Source: Sabethes cyaneus
Taxonomy: Eukaryota > Arthropoda > Insecta > Diptera > Culicidae
Reading direction: 5' to 3'
Length of the DNA: 64,000 bases
NCBI RefSeq assembly: GCF_943734655.1
Contig: NC_071354.1
Span: forward strand, 233,485,206 to 233,549,205
Below the pieces are notes generated by a model that saw nothing but the letters and a program-made list of their open reading frames with translations, made no database searches and was not told where the DNA came from. Positions 34,340 to 45,082 of the stretch are shown here, one piece after another (the first letter of the stretch is position 1; the number at the start of each line of letters is the position of its first letter). Both the position numbers and the translations under genes were made by a program.

Positions 34340-35640
34340 TTAAGCTCGTTGGCTCTTGAACTCTCGGAATCTCTGATTGTTGAACCCTCGGATTCTTGGG
34401 CTTTCGGATTTATGAACTATCGGATTCATGGACCCTTGGATTCTTGAACTCTCGGATTCATGAGCTCTCTGATTGTTGAACCCTCGGATTCGTGGACTCT
34501 CGAACTCTCGGACTTTTGGGTTCTCGGATTGCTGGACTCTTGGCTTCTTAGACTCTCGGATCCTCGGACTCTTGGACTCTCTGATTCTTGTACTCTTAGA
34601 TTCTCAGACTCTCAGATGCTTGGACTCTTGGATTCTTGAACTCTTAGATTCTTGGACTCTCGGGTTCCTGGATTTTCGGATTTTTGGACTTTCGGATTCT
34701 TGAACTCTCAGTTTCCTGGACTTTCAGACTTTAGGATTGCTGCACTTTTGGCTTCTTAGACTCTCGGACACTTGAACCCTCGGTCTGTTGGACTTTCTGA
34801 TTCGTGTAATCTTAGATTCTTGAACTCTCGGATTCTTGGACTCTCTGATTGCTGAACCCTCGGATTCTTGGACTTTGGATTCCTGGACTTTCGGATGCTT
34901 AGATTTTCGTATTCTTGGACTCTCGGATGTTTGGATTATCCGACTCAAGGCCTCTCTTGAACCCTCGGATTCTTGGACTCTCGGTTTCTTGGACTTTCGA
35001 ACTCTTGGATTCCTGGACGCTCGGATTCTTGGACTCACGGACTCTCGGATTGCTGAACTCTTGGCTTCTTAGATTCTTGGACTTTCGGATGCTTGGTCTT
35101 TCGGATTCTTGGACTCTTGGAATATACGACTAAAGGCCTCTCGTGAACCCTCGGATTCTTGGATTCTTGAACTCTCAGTTTCTTGGACTTTCGGACTCTT
35201 GGACTCTCGGGTGCTTGGACACTCGGAATTTCGGGTTCCTGGATTTTCGGATGCTTGGACTCTCGGGTGCTTGGACTCTCGGATTCTTGGAATATCCGAA
35301 ACAAGGCCTCCCTTGCACCCTCGGATTCTTGAACTCTCGGATTCTTGGACTTTCGGATTCTTAGATTTTCGGATTCTTGAACCCTCGGTTTCTTGGACTT
35401 TTGGACTCTTGGACTCTCGGATTACTGAACTCTCAGACTCTTGCACTCTCGGATTTTTAGACTATCGGATTCTTGGAATATCTGACTCAAAGTCTCTCTT
35501 GAATTCCCGAACCCTTGGGTTCTTGGACTCTCGGATTCTTCCACTCTCGAATTGTTAAACTCTCGGATTGTTGGATTTTCTGATTTGAACTCTCTAAATT
35601 AATCTTTTTGACTCTCTGAATTGTACTAATTGACTAACTG
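34340..35640. repeat. 16-bp array (CGGATTCTTGGACTCT) with ~180-bp higher-order period
   Basis: Variants of a 16-bp unit fill about 1.3 kb. A distinctive variant block (CGACTCAAGGCCTCTCTTGA-like) recurs at about 34942, 35128, 35308 and 35484, giving a higher-order spacing of roughly 176-186 bp. Because 16 is not a multiple of three, long open frames exist in several phases on both strands (for example 35109-35558 plus and 35069-35446 minus). These encode 16-residue periodic low complexity and are not credible genes. Confidence 0.85.
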
Positions 35641-36089
35641 AATTATTCATAAATTCTCGGAATTCTCCATGAACTCGATTCTTAGAACTGGATTATTGGA
35701 TTTTTGAAATTGGGCTCATACTTTCTGTGCATTTTGTACATAAGCATAAGATAAGCTTGTACTCCCCAGCCAGCATTTTTGTATGTATATGAAAGTCAAA
35801 AATCAGTATGACGTACAGATTTACTTACTTACTTACTTAAGTGGCTTGCCGTCCTAAGACAAAGCCTGTTGAACAAAGTTTCTCTATGTAACTCGGTTGA
35901 GGGCTACCGCTCTCCAATTCCTCGGACACCGAGTATTCTCCGCCAGATCTCGCTCCACCTGGTCTAACCATCTTGCTCGCTGCGCTCCTGGTCGTCTTGT
36001 TCCTACCGGATTTGAGGCGAACACCATCTTTGCAGGGTAGTTGTCCGGCATTCTTGCAACATGCCCTGCCCATCATATCCGTCCAGCTT

Positions 36090-36482
36090 TAGCTACCTTC
36101 TGGATACTGGGTTCGCCATAGAGCTGTGCGAGTTCATGGTTCATCCTCCGCCTCCATACTCCGTTCTCCTGTACGCCGCCGAAGATCGTTTTGAGCACTC
36201 AGTCGTTCGAAAACTCCGAGCACTCGCAGGTCCTCCTCGAGCATTGCCCATGTTTCATGCCCGTAGAGAACAACCGGTCTAATAAGCGTCTTGTACAGGG
36301 TGCACTTTGTACGGGGACTTAGTCTGCTCGACCGCAATTGCTTATGAAGCCCATAGTTAGCACTACTTCCGCTGATAATACACCTCCGAATCTCACGGCT
36401 GGTGTCATTGTCAGCCGTTACCAGTGAGCCAAGGTAGACAAATTCATCGACTACCTCAAACTCATCGCCGCCGATCTATATA
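36090..36482 (-). pseudogene. LINE reverse transcriptase, C-terminal part beyond the hAT insertion
   Basis: Continues directly from the interrupted LGSS motif: GGDEFEVVDEFVYLGSLVTA (about 36475-36415), then SSRLSPRTKCTLYKTLIRP (about 36330-36275), VVLYGHETWAMLEEDLRVLG (about 36274-36215) and FERLSAQND. The order is that of the thumb and connection regions of RTE-like enzymes. It includes stops. Confidence 0.75.
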
Positions 36483-36490
36483 CTACTGCC

Positions 36491-37037
36491 CAGTGTTGCC
36501 ACATGTACAGATTTATCTGGAAAAGTACAGATTTTTCCGATTTTTTTGGTACAGATTCTGTACGGTACAGATTACAGATTTTTGTCATATAGTAGGGTAA
36601 CCAACCTATTTTGGACCCCCTCAGCAGCTGTACATAATTTGGACACTTCCATTTGATTTTGCTGTAACTGTCCAAATTATGTACAGCTGCTGAGGGGGTC
36701 CAAAATAGGTTGGTTACCCTACAGATGGGTGCAGATTTTTTTGGGTGTCAAAAACTAATTTTTTTCTTTCAGTTTTGTTACTTGAAAACAATAGAGGAGC
36801 ACCTCTTGACATGAATGCAAACAAAACAAAACGTGTTTGTCTATAAGGTTATGTACCAATATCATCAAAGAAATCAGTAATTTGCGATTTTTGTATTTTT
36901 TAAAGCAAACAAACCAGGTTTCCCTATGTAACAAACCAACTTTGTGGTACAGATTTTGGTACAGATTTTTGAGAGCAAAAGTACAGATGAAAAAGATTTT
37001 TTTACCTTCCAGTACAGATGAATATGTGGCAACACTG
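36491..37037. mobile_element. hAT-type non-autonomous element inside the LINE
   Basis: The ends CAGTGTTGCCACAT are perfect inverted repeats of 14 bp. The 8-bp sequence CTACTGCC is duplicated at 36483-36490 and 37038-37045, the hAT signature, and removing the insertion restores the LINE coding order. The interior repeats TACAGATTTTT-like words and holds the 125-bp palindrome at 36595-36719. The original element without that palindrome was about 420 bp. Confidence 0.9.
36595..36719. mobile_element. Perfectly palindromic 125-bp MITE
   Basis: The arms 36595-36645 and 36669-36719 are 51-bp perfect inverted copies around a 23-nt loop. The ends GGGTAACCAACC and GGTTGGTTACCC are flanked by TA on both sides (36593-36594, 36720-36721). 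It is the youngest layer of the nest. Its ends resemble, but are not the same as, the GGGTAGA MITEs at 2980 and 7950. Confidence 0.9.
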
Positions 37038-37045
37038 CTACTGCC

Positions 37046-38405
37046 CAAGCGGTGTCGTTCGGCCTCGGTTTCGCTGGCCAGTATGTACTTTGTTTTAGAC
37101 GTATCTACCTTTAACCCAATCTTCTCTGCTTCGTGCTTTAGTCTGGTGTTCTGTTCAGCCACCGCCACAGATGTTCTGCCGATAATATCCATGTCATCGG
37201 CAAAGCAGACGAATTGACTAGATTTGTTGAATATCGTGGCCTGCGTGTTGATATCAGCTCGGTTCATAACACCTTGTAGCGCTATGTTGAACAGCAGGCA
37301 TAAAAGATCAACACCTTGACGAAGCCCTCTGTGTGATTCGAATGAATTTGACAATCCACCAGAAATCCGAACACAGAACTGTGTACCATCCATTGTAGAT
37401 TTAATCAGTTTGATGAGCTTTCTGGGGAAGCTGTTCTCGTCCATGATTTTCCATAGCTCTTTCTGGTCGATAGTATCATATGCGGCTTTGAAGTCAACGA
37501 ACAGATGATGCGTGGGAGCTCTCTATTCACGGCCCTTTTGCAGGATTTGCCGCAGTGTAAATATTTGATCCGTTGTAGACCGACCTTCGACGAAGCCGGC
37601 TTGATAAGTTCCCACAAATCTATTCGCAATTGGTGATAGACGGTGGAAAATGATTTGGGACAGCACTTTATAGGCGGCATTGAGAACAGTGATCGCTCGA
37701 TAGTTCTCACAGTCCAACTTGTCGCCCTTTATAGATCGGGCAGATAACCCCATCTTTCCACTCCTCCGGTAGCTGTTCCGAATCCCAAATTCTATCAATT
37801 AGTAGGTGTATACAAACGGCCAGCTTTTCTGGTCCTATTTTAATAAGCTCCGCTTCGATGCCATCTCTTCCAGCTGACTTGTTGTTCTTTAGCTGCATGA
37901 TGACCTCCTTAACTTCGTCTATCACTGGGGCTGGCACCTCTTCCCGTTTGTTGCACCGTCGAAATCGCTTTCCCCGCCGCCATGGTTCTCCGCCTGGGCG
38001 CCATTCAGGTGTTCGTAGAAGTGCTGCTTCCACCTATCGGTCACCTCACGATCGTCCGTCAGATTACTGCCAGTCTTATCCCGACACATTTCGGCTCACG
38101 GCATAAAGCGTTTGCGGGATCGGTTCAGTTTCTGGTAGAACTTTCGCGTTTCCTGAGAACGATGCAGCCGCTCCAACTCTGCATATTCCTGCTTTTTTCC
38201 GAAAGATTTGGTTTTGCTGCATCTTCTTCTGTTTGTGTCTTTCCACGTTCTGACGTGTGGCACTGCGGATCTTGGCCACCCGCGCAGCGTTCTCCTAATC
38301 CATCACCCTCCTACATTCATCATCAAACCAATCGTTCAGCTGATTCCGGGCCATATGCCCGATGGAGCGCTCCGTTACACGGCTAATGGCTGTTTTGATA
38401 GTGTT
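37046..38405 (-). pseudogene. LINE reverse transcriptase, N-terminal and palm part, broken
   Basis: Reading on the minus strand from about 38400: RKFYQKLNRSRKRF (about 38150-38100), VIMQLKNNKSAGRDGI (about 37900-37855), EQLPEEWKDGVICPIYK (about 37770-37740, frameshift after), CENYRAITVLNAAYKVLSQI (about 37705-37645), GFVEGRSTTDQIF (about 37600-37560), GLRQGVDLL (about 37330-37300), and the catalytic FADDMDIIGRT (about 37205-37170). Frameshifts separate these blocks. A stop-free frame runs across the catalytic box and on into the inserted hAT element, producing a chimeric 229-codon frame that is accidental. It cannot encode a working enzyme. Confidence 0.8.
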
Positions 38406-38429
38406 CCAACACCTTTACGTACAGATATG

Positions 38430-40390
38430 CATGCTAATAAGTCGTATTTGATGCGCAAAATTGGAATGCCCATACTACGTGATGAGGAATAATTACACGT
38501 GTGTGTAATTTTAAATTGCACACGTAATTGACCGGTGACTCAAAAATTCAAATTATATAATTACACGTATTTCATCTATACAAAAGTATGTTTATACGAT
38601 AAAATCCGATTAAGCGCGACTCACTCCATACTACTATACAATTTTATGTTGAACCCCGTATGTGAGTTAGTTATTATCGTATTTGACTGAAAATCGACTC
38701 AGGCACACTTTATTAAGCATTAGTTACGATTCCGAATTTGTTACGATATTTACGATCATTTTCATACGATTAGGTGCTAGCTGGGTCTTATTCCTTTTGT
38801 ATGTTTCTAATGAGGCGGATTAAAATTGGATTTCTATAAACTAATGTTTTCTGTCTTCACTCAAATCTGATGTTTCAAATTCTTTCGCATTTTTGCACCC
38901 TTTTTTATACAAAAAAAGAACTAATGCTGGTTTATTACAAAGGATATGGTTATGGTTAGCAAAGCTGTCTCTAAACTGCCTGAAACACTGATAAGTCCAG
39001 GCTTTTGCAACACGTTGAAACTTCATTCTGTGTAATTGTACAGTATTATCCCCAGCAGCACAGTTGTTATAAAGTAGTTACAGCAACTGATATATGGCTA
39101 ATCCAGTTATAAATATGTTGTTTGAACTAAATGTAGTAGAATGGTGCTACTTGGGATAAAACAGACTCGTCCGCGTCTACCCTGTGGATTTAGAAACTAA
39201 AGAAATAAGTGACGCGTCTCTTGAAATAGATAAAGCTATACTGATTTTTTTCACCAAAGTTTATAGGTATGAGCCCCAAAACTAAGTTAGTTACCAGAAA
39301 CTGTTGATGTACGCAAATATACCGGCACATCACGTATCAATGTATCAAGTGAAAATGAGTAAAAATCTACTCTCGTATTAGTACCCTACGTGTCATGATT
39401 GTGACTTCACCCAGTCAATACATTATTTTCTTCATTCTCGTTTGTTTTCCGTCAACATATCGATGGAACGGCGACGCTACCGGTTGCACTTCCTGGTGCA
39501 ATGGAAAGTCGTAACCTAAAGATTATTCCCCTTAGAAAATCTTACTTCTCATCGCATCGACCGGGATGAACCCAGATTAGTTGGGGTTTGAGGTCGGTCA
39601 CGCCTATCCGGCGCACAGTCACGCGACAGCATCGGCGGCATTCAAGGAATATATTGGGTGCATTTCCCGCAAATATTTCCGCATGATGAGGTAGAGATAG
39701 CTTAATGATTTTGTATTCTATTCTGAAGCGTATTCTGAACAATAATCATTATCGAAAAATCTAACTAACAATGTTTGTGTCAACCGAACAGTCACGAACA
39801 GTTTTCACACTTACAAACTGCACCTCAATATTAAAATTTAGGTACAATAATTGGGCTCCATGGAAGCAGGAAACCCTTAGTATCAACCGGATCAGTAATT
39901 CTGGACAACTCACCAATGAATGTATGATACAACGTGTTGCACGGGCTTATCTGTAAAACGCACACAGTAAGAATGTTGCGGCATTAAGGTCGAGGGCCTG
40001 CTGCGGTCTCGATCACGATTAGTGATTAAAGCTGAGGTGATTTTGAGGTTGTGAGATAAGCACCACAAGCGGTGTGGGAGGAAGTTAGTTCCGATCGACA
40101 CGGCTGCTGCTGACCGCAAAGCCATGGGCCTCATTGATGATTCAGTTGCCGAAGTAACACGGTTGAGAGGATAGAGATAGTACCTGGGTGATATGTTTAT
40201 TTCGTTAATTGTTTTTACTAATTTTTATTAGGCTTTGGGCTCGCCAGTGTGTACAATGATGACCAGTGTAACTCAAGAGATCAAAGCACGAATTATGTCT
40301 ATTTTACACATCTGGTAATTAATATTTTTCGAACCAGAAAGAAAAATGCAACTTTCGCCTACAATAATTGACTGACTACCTACCTGTCAC
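38430..40390. other. Mostly unannotatable, one small MITE candidate
   Basis: At about 39050-39160, ATCCCCAGCAGCAC and the complement of the right end ATCCCAAGTAGCAC are inverted around ~100 bp, a possible MITE. A minus-strand frame ending at a GTAAGA donor (exon end 39546) is a weak exon candidate. Otherwise no gene or repeat is seen. Confidence 0.35.
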
Positions 40391-42960
40391 AGGTGGATAT
40401 GATTCAGCGGCACATGCTGAAACGGCGCATCTTGATGCCCCATTTGTTGGTCACAACCGATGCAATGGCAATGGCCACAACAACTCCCATGGCTGTCGTA
40501 GACACTGATGAAACATGTTCCCGAGCAGCCCCGATTGTTAGCAAGTGGAAACACTCTTCGAACAAGCGCAGCATTGAGCGTTTATTTTCTCGTCACCTTT
40601 ATCAAACCGTTTACCGTTATCTGCTTACCTACAATGAATTGTTGTGGAATATAAGCGAATGCACTATTTTTATGCATAACATATATTAACCACGACCATA
40701 TTTTGTGTCGCTTATATTAAACAATTTTATATCTTTATAGTGTATCTGCGAAAAATAACCGGATAAGCTCAAGATCAACACAAGCAATAAGCGTATATTA
40801 AAATCTGCATACCCGATAATATATTTACATATGTATGATGATTTGATACCAACATTAACATTTAACCACAAACAGTTTGTGCTTTAACTCCTACCACAAA
40901 CTGAAAAGCTTTGCTATTTGATGCATGTACCAGAACATGAAAAGAATTGTATGTCGTTTAAAGGTCCTAGATTAAAAGTCTTAAATTAAGAGTAAACAAG
41001 CCTTGTGAACATTTTTTACTGGCTAAATCCAAAAAAATCGAAAGCCTCACAATAAAACTCTTTTGAGTTCCGTTCAATTATCCGATGTCAAGGTATGAAC
41101 AATAAAGTACCAGTCCCAAATAAGACAAGGTTTCGACTTATTATTAATGAGTCACTGAACCGTATAGGTACAGAAAAGCAATCAAAATCAGACGCAATAA
41201 ACGTGTGGTGGTCCAGAAACAGTCGAAAACAGGAGAAAATGACCTCCACCGAAGACCTTAAGCGTTACCAGTTTGAGGAGGATGGATCCATCAATCCGGT
41301 GAAATCTTGATTTTTCCCACCAGTAGCAACCAGCCAGCCAGCCAACCAGGTACCGGCCAGCCGGGGAAGTACCTGAAAGCAATCCAACAGAATAACATGA
41401 TCAAGCGATTTGCGTCAACATCCGTGCGATTCTCGAGGCAGGCAGGTACGTCACGTCGCGTCGCATCAGTGCGTGGATCGATGGCTGTGGATAGTGGGTG
41501 CAAGAAAGCGTTAAAACCGGATATTTGATTATTGTTATAAAACCACTCCAGATAACAGACAGGTATCGCTAAATGTACATTAGTTTTATCTATTTGTTCA
41601 AACTGTGGATAATTGATTTTTATTGTTAAACGAAATTTTCTAGTAAGAACCCTAGTAATGCACTTATATATTCAAGTGTTTTAACAAATAATGATGCACT
41701 CTCCTGCATCGATAAATCATTATTATAAAGTGAAAGAAATTTCAGTTTAATGAAATCGACCGTCATATTAACATTATCGATCCTATGCACACAACAGTAA
41801 TGCAACATCATTAATAGTGGCTTCTAGTTCATGAATATTTATGTATCATACAAACACTACTCCAAACCGATACAAAATCGTGTTAGCATTATAATCACTG
41901 GCCGCTTCTTTTATCTTGATCACGCACTTCGCCGCCTGTAGGCAGGTACGGTACACTAAAGTTCAATTCAGCAGATGGAAATCCCGACAAACACGCAATC
42001 CTCTTATTCGATTAAGCGCCATCGTGCGCAAAAGGAGCAAAGTCAACATATTCATATATGAGTAACACCTTCACAAATCCATTACATTATCTAATTATTT
42101 ATTATTTGATTAGCCACTCGCTACGCTAGACTGTACCTAACATAAGATCTAAGACACCATTAGCAGGACTAGTGAACTGACCTCAGCCGAAAGGCACGTT
42201 CCCAGACCACTTTTCCCTTACAGTTAGTCTTTAGTCTTCTTAGTCAAGTTCAGCCGAATGAGCTCAGTCATCATTTAACATTAGGCTCGCTATTTATGCT
42301 AGAGCAATATTATCATACCAATGTACTATGTTTATCCTACAAATAGATATAAATTAACACATTAAATCATCCGTTAGGCAGATAAACAAAATCCAATCAG
42401 CACACACACAGCCAGAACGACGGCGCGCGTGGTGAGACCGTACGTACGTACGTCGTACGTACGTTCGGCCGGCATTTCAATGGAGACGCCTGGTGCCACT
42501 GACTGTTTAACTAGTGTCGGGTGGCTTGCATGGATCGCGTGTCGTAAGGACGTTGCTTTTAGCTGAACCAATTCGGCGGACCTACGAACGATGACGAAAT
42601 TACATACCTACTACACATTGTTTATTCGCCTCCGAACGGAGGTCATTACAGCAACAGCAGCAACAACACCCCGGAGAGCAATGCTTCGAGGGCGAATCTA
42701 TCAACATGTTGGTACGAGATTTTCCATTTTAGAAACCTTCGCACGTAGGCCTAGCCAAAGCTACCAACTATGGATGCACACAAGTGTGGCGGTGATTTCA
42801 ACATGTTGTTGCCATTGTGTCTAACCGGTGGAAGTTAGAACTGCGTTTTGATTTAGTGTTTACTATTGTATTATTTATTTGATCTAATGTGTTAAAGCTG
42901 TTTCATGTCAACAGCATAGTTATGTTATCGAAAAATCGTTAACTGTTGCTAATCGCGTGC
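40391..42960. other. Mixed-composition stretch with weak exon candidates
   Basis: A plus-strand CCTGTCACAG acceptor-like site ends at 40392 and is followed by open frames in two phases. An ATG at 41239 in good context opens MTSTEDLKRYQFEEDGSINP and ends at 41310. CGTACGTA repeats lie at about 42438-42465 in a GC-rich patch. None is strong enough to call as a gene. Confidence 0.3.
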
Positions 42961-42969
42961 AACGGTCAA

Positions 42970-43420
42970 CGGTTTCTTTAATAAATTAAATGTTTACCAA
43001 CCAGTTCTAATGAAGAATTATTTCCATTGCTGAAAATTTCTGATGCACGGTTGAACATGTAAAGGGCCACCATTAGCATTTTGTAAAGCGCCAGTATGTT
43101 ACGAGTTATCCTGATGATATCGATATTATAGGCAAAACCCATCTCTTGAAGGTGGTACTGTCCCTTTGCATGTCTTCCCTTCATACTGCACCTTCCAAGA
43201 CAATATTAAATAACAGATTTGAGTCAATTCAGTAGAAAAATCATGGATCATTATCTGACACAGCTTGTCTCGAGTGACTGTATCAAGTGCCGCCTTAAAA
43301 TCCACAAACAAATGATGAGTCTGCAAGTTATACTGCTGGAACTTATCTTGGATCTGCCGCAAGTAAGTATTTGATTCGAGTCGACCAATATCTCGATAAT
43401 TCCTACAATCGTGTCGATGT
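42970..43420 (-). pseudogene. LINE reverse-transcriptase fragment
   Basis: Minus-strand translation gives HHLFVDFKAALDTVTRDKL (about 43315-43255), the FVDFKAAYD block of RTE-like reverse transcriptases. After a deletion and a frameshift comes FAYNIDIIRITR (about 43133-43095), in which the catalytic Asp-Asp is degraded to Tyr-Asn. No intact frame remains. Confidence 0.65.
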
Positions 43421-43811
43421 CACTTTTTGTAGTTATGGCATATGAGGCCATTCAACTATTCGTTCGGCATTTGTTCATTCGCACAGATCTTAAAGATGAT
43501 CCGGTGGATTGCGTCGTACAGCTGTGTGTACACTCCCCACTTTTAAACATTTCGTTTCATCAATATTTACCTTCAGCTTTTATATTTCAGTCATTTAGCC
43601 AACTTCAGTAGATCAAAGTTAAGTTTTTAACAGTAGAAATAGCATTGTCAGAAGAAATGAATACACAGTATCGTCGGCAAATAACATTACATCACAGTGT
43701 TGTAGTATTCTCTTTAAGTCGTTAATATATATGTAAAATGAACAAAACAGAACCTAGCACACTACACCAATATTTACCGCTTTGGAATTTTATACCATAG
43801 AACTATATTAA

Positions 43812-44335
43812 CCCTCTAACGGGCAACACCGTAAAAACGATACGATCAAGCTAATGACTATTTTATCATGAAAGTGCACACAAAAAAACCTTAAGTTCTG
43901 ATTTTCATGCAAAAATAATTATCTGGAGGAGCGCCAGGTAAGAAAAAGTCCAATTTCTCTTTTTCTTTTTTCATGTCTAACGCTCTGCCCAGATGTTTTT
44001 TCAATTCAGATATATTACAAAATTAAAATAATGCATGAAATTTACTCATAGAAACATTTTTTAGGTCAATCATTTTGTTCTAGATGTCCTTTTCCTTCAA
44101 AAGTAAAAAAGGGAATATTCGCGCATTAATTATTTTCCGAATTTTTCGGAATTTTTGTTTTTGAAAGATGATAACTTTTGAATGCATGGTCAGAATGTTA
44201 TGATATTAGTATCAAAATGTCAAGAAATCTGTCCTGAACACATTTTGCGTATTGCCAATTAGAAACAAATTTTGCATGCGCCTCTGGAGCTCCAAAAGCG
44301 AAGGCCGTCTACAGACGGTCTTACCTGTTAGAGGG
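43812..44335. mobile_element. piggyBac-like non-autonomous element
   Basis: TTAA on both sides (43808-43811, 44336-44339) and inverted ends CCCTCTAACGGGCAACACCG and CCCTCTAACAGGTAAGACCG (16 of 20 identical). TTAA plus CCCT ends fit the piggyBac superfamily. It is 524 bp and AT-rich with no transposase. An inner palindrome GACCGTCTGTAGACGGTC (complement strand) lies near the right end. Confidence 0.8.
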
Positions 44336-44662
44336 TTAAGTTCGGCAGTCTAGGTAGGATACAAACCATTGCAAGACAGTGACTATTGTACCATTTTTTG
44401 AGAGTGAGGGTGTGCTATGTTCCACATTCTAGTTTCAATTTGGAACTTACAAATGCCCTTTATAAATTTAAAACCTGATTTCATCCACCTAGTGGTGAAA
44501 GGAACCTTTGTTATACGGTCTTACTTGCTATTTGAGATATAAATCGACACTTCTTCGGAAAATAATTCATCTATTGGTTAAGATTGCGTTGTGCGTTGGT
44601 TTACATAAAATTTTTGGAAACTGAATAAGTTTACAAAATTTGAACAAAATAGAAGCACCGTA

Positions 44663-44795
44663 AACCGGGGTAACATTGATCATTGGGGGTAACATTGATC
44701 TGTTCAGGAAAGTTGGCAGTAGCGGTTTATTTGACTTATTTATGCGAACGGTCCATTTGATCAATGTTACCCCCGTGATCAATGTTATCCCGTTT
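44663..44795. mobile_element. Short MITE, GGGGTAACATTGATC family
   Basis: Flanked by TA (44661-44662, 44796-44797). Each end carries two tandem copies of (G)GGGTAACATTGATC in opposite orientation (44668-44700 and 44758-44791). It is 133 bp long and consists almost only of these end words plus a short unique centre. Confidence 0.75.
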
Positions 44796-45082
44796 TATGA
44801 CACTTTGATAGCTCCTTTTCTTAGGAAATTGCTGAGTAAGTTGTTACTAATGTGGGTAAGTGCAAGTAAAAGTAAGTTGTAAGAAAAAATATTATTCTTT
44901 AACATATACATTGCGTAGTAAAGGTCTAGTTTATGGGTTTTTGACCTATGCCTAATTTCCTGTCGTGCCATTCCATTTGATTCACATCAATAAAGTTTTT
45001 TCAATAAATTTCATCAATTTTTATTATCCTTCGGTTACTCACGCTGTTGTATTTTGTACAACTTGTGTAGGTTTCAAGCCAT

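Larger units (their letters stand above)
35821..38416 (-). mobile_element. 5'-truncated RTE-like LINE with resolvable target duplication
   Basis: The minus-strand element ends 3' in a short (TAAG)n tail (plus-strand TTACTTACTTACTTAC at 35821-35836). The 10-bp sequence ACGTACAGAT lies directly outside both ends (35811-35820 and 38417-38426), a target-site duplication that fixes the borders. The 5' part (endonuclease) is missing, the usual LINE truncation. A hAT-type element (36491-37037) splits the reverse transcriptase. Without it and its duplication the copy is about 2.04 kb. The RTE/BovB-like assignment is inferred from motif wording and the short tandem 3' tail. Confidence 0.85.

Noticed and set aside
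34473..35558. Long Ser/Leu/Asp-rich and Arg/Ser/Glu-rich open frames
   Set aside because: They are the 16-bp array translated in several phases on both strands, with no start or splice context.
36755..37444. 229-codon frame that starts as reverse transcriptase
   Set aside because: The last third lies in the inserted hAT-type element, so it is a chimeric accident of nesting, not a gene.
42374..42571. Minus-strand frame ending in a hydrophobic segment (AVVLAVCVLIGFCLSA)
   Set aside because: Could suggest a signal peptide or anchor, but the upstream part includes a CGTA simple repeat and the frame stops at once with no donor.
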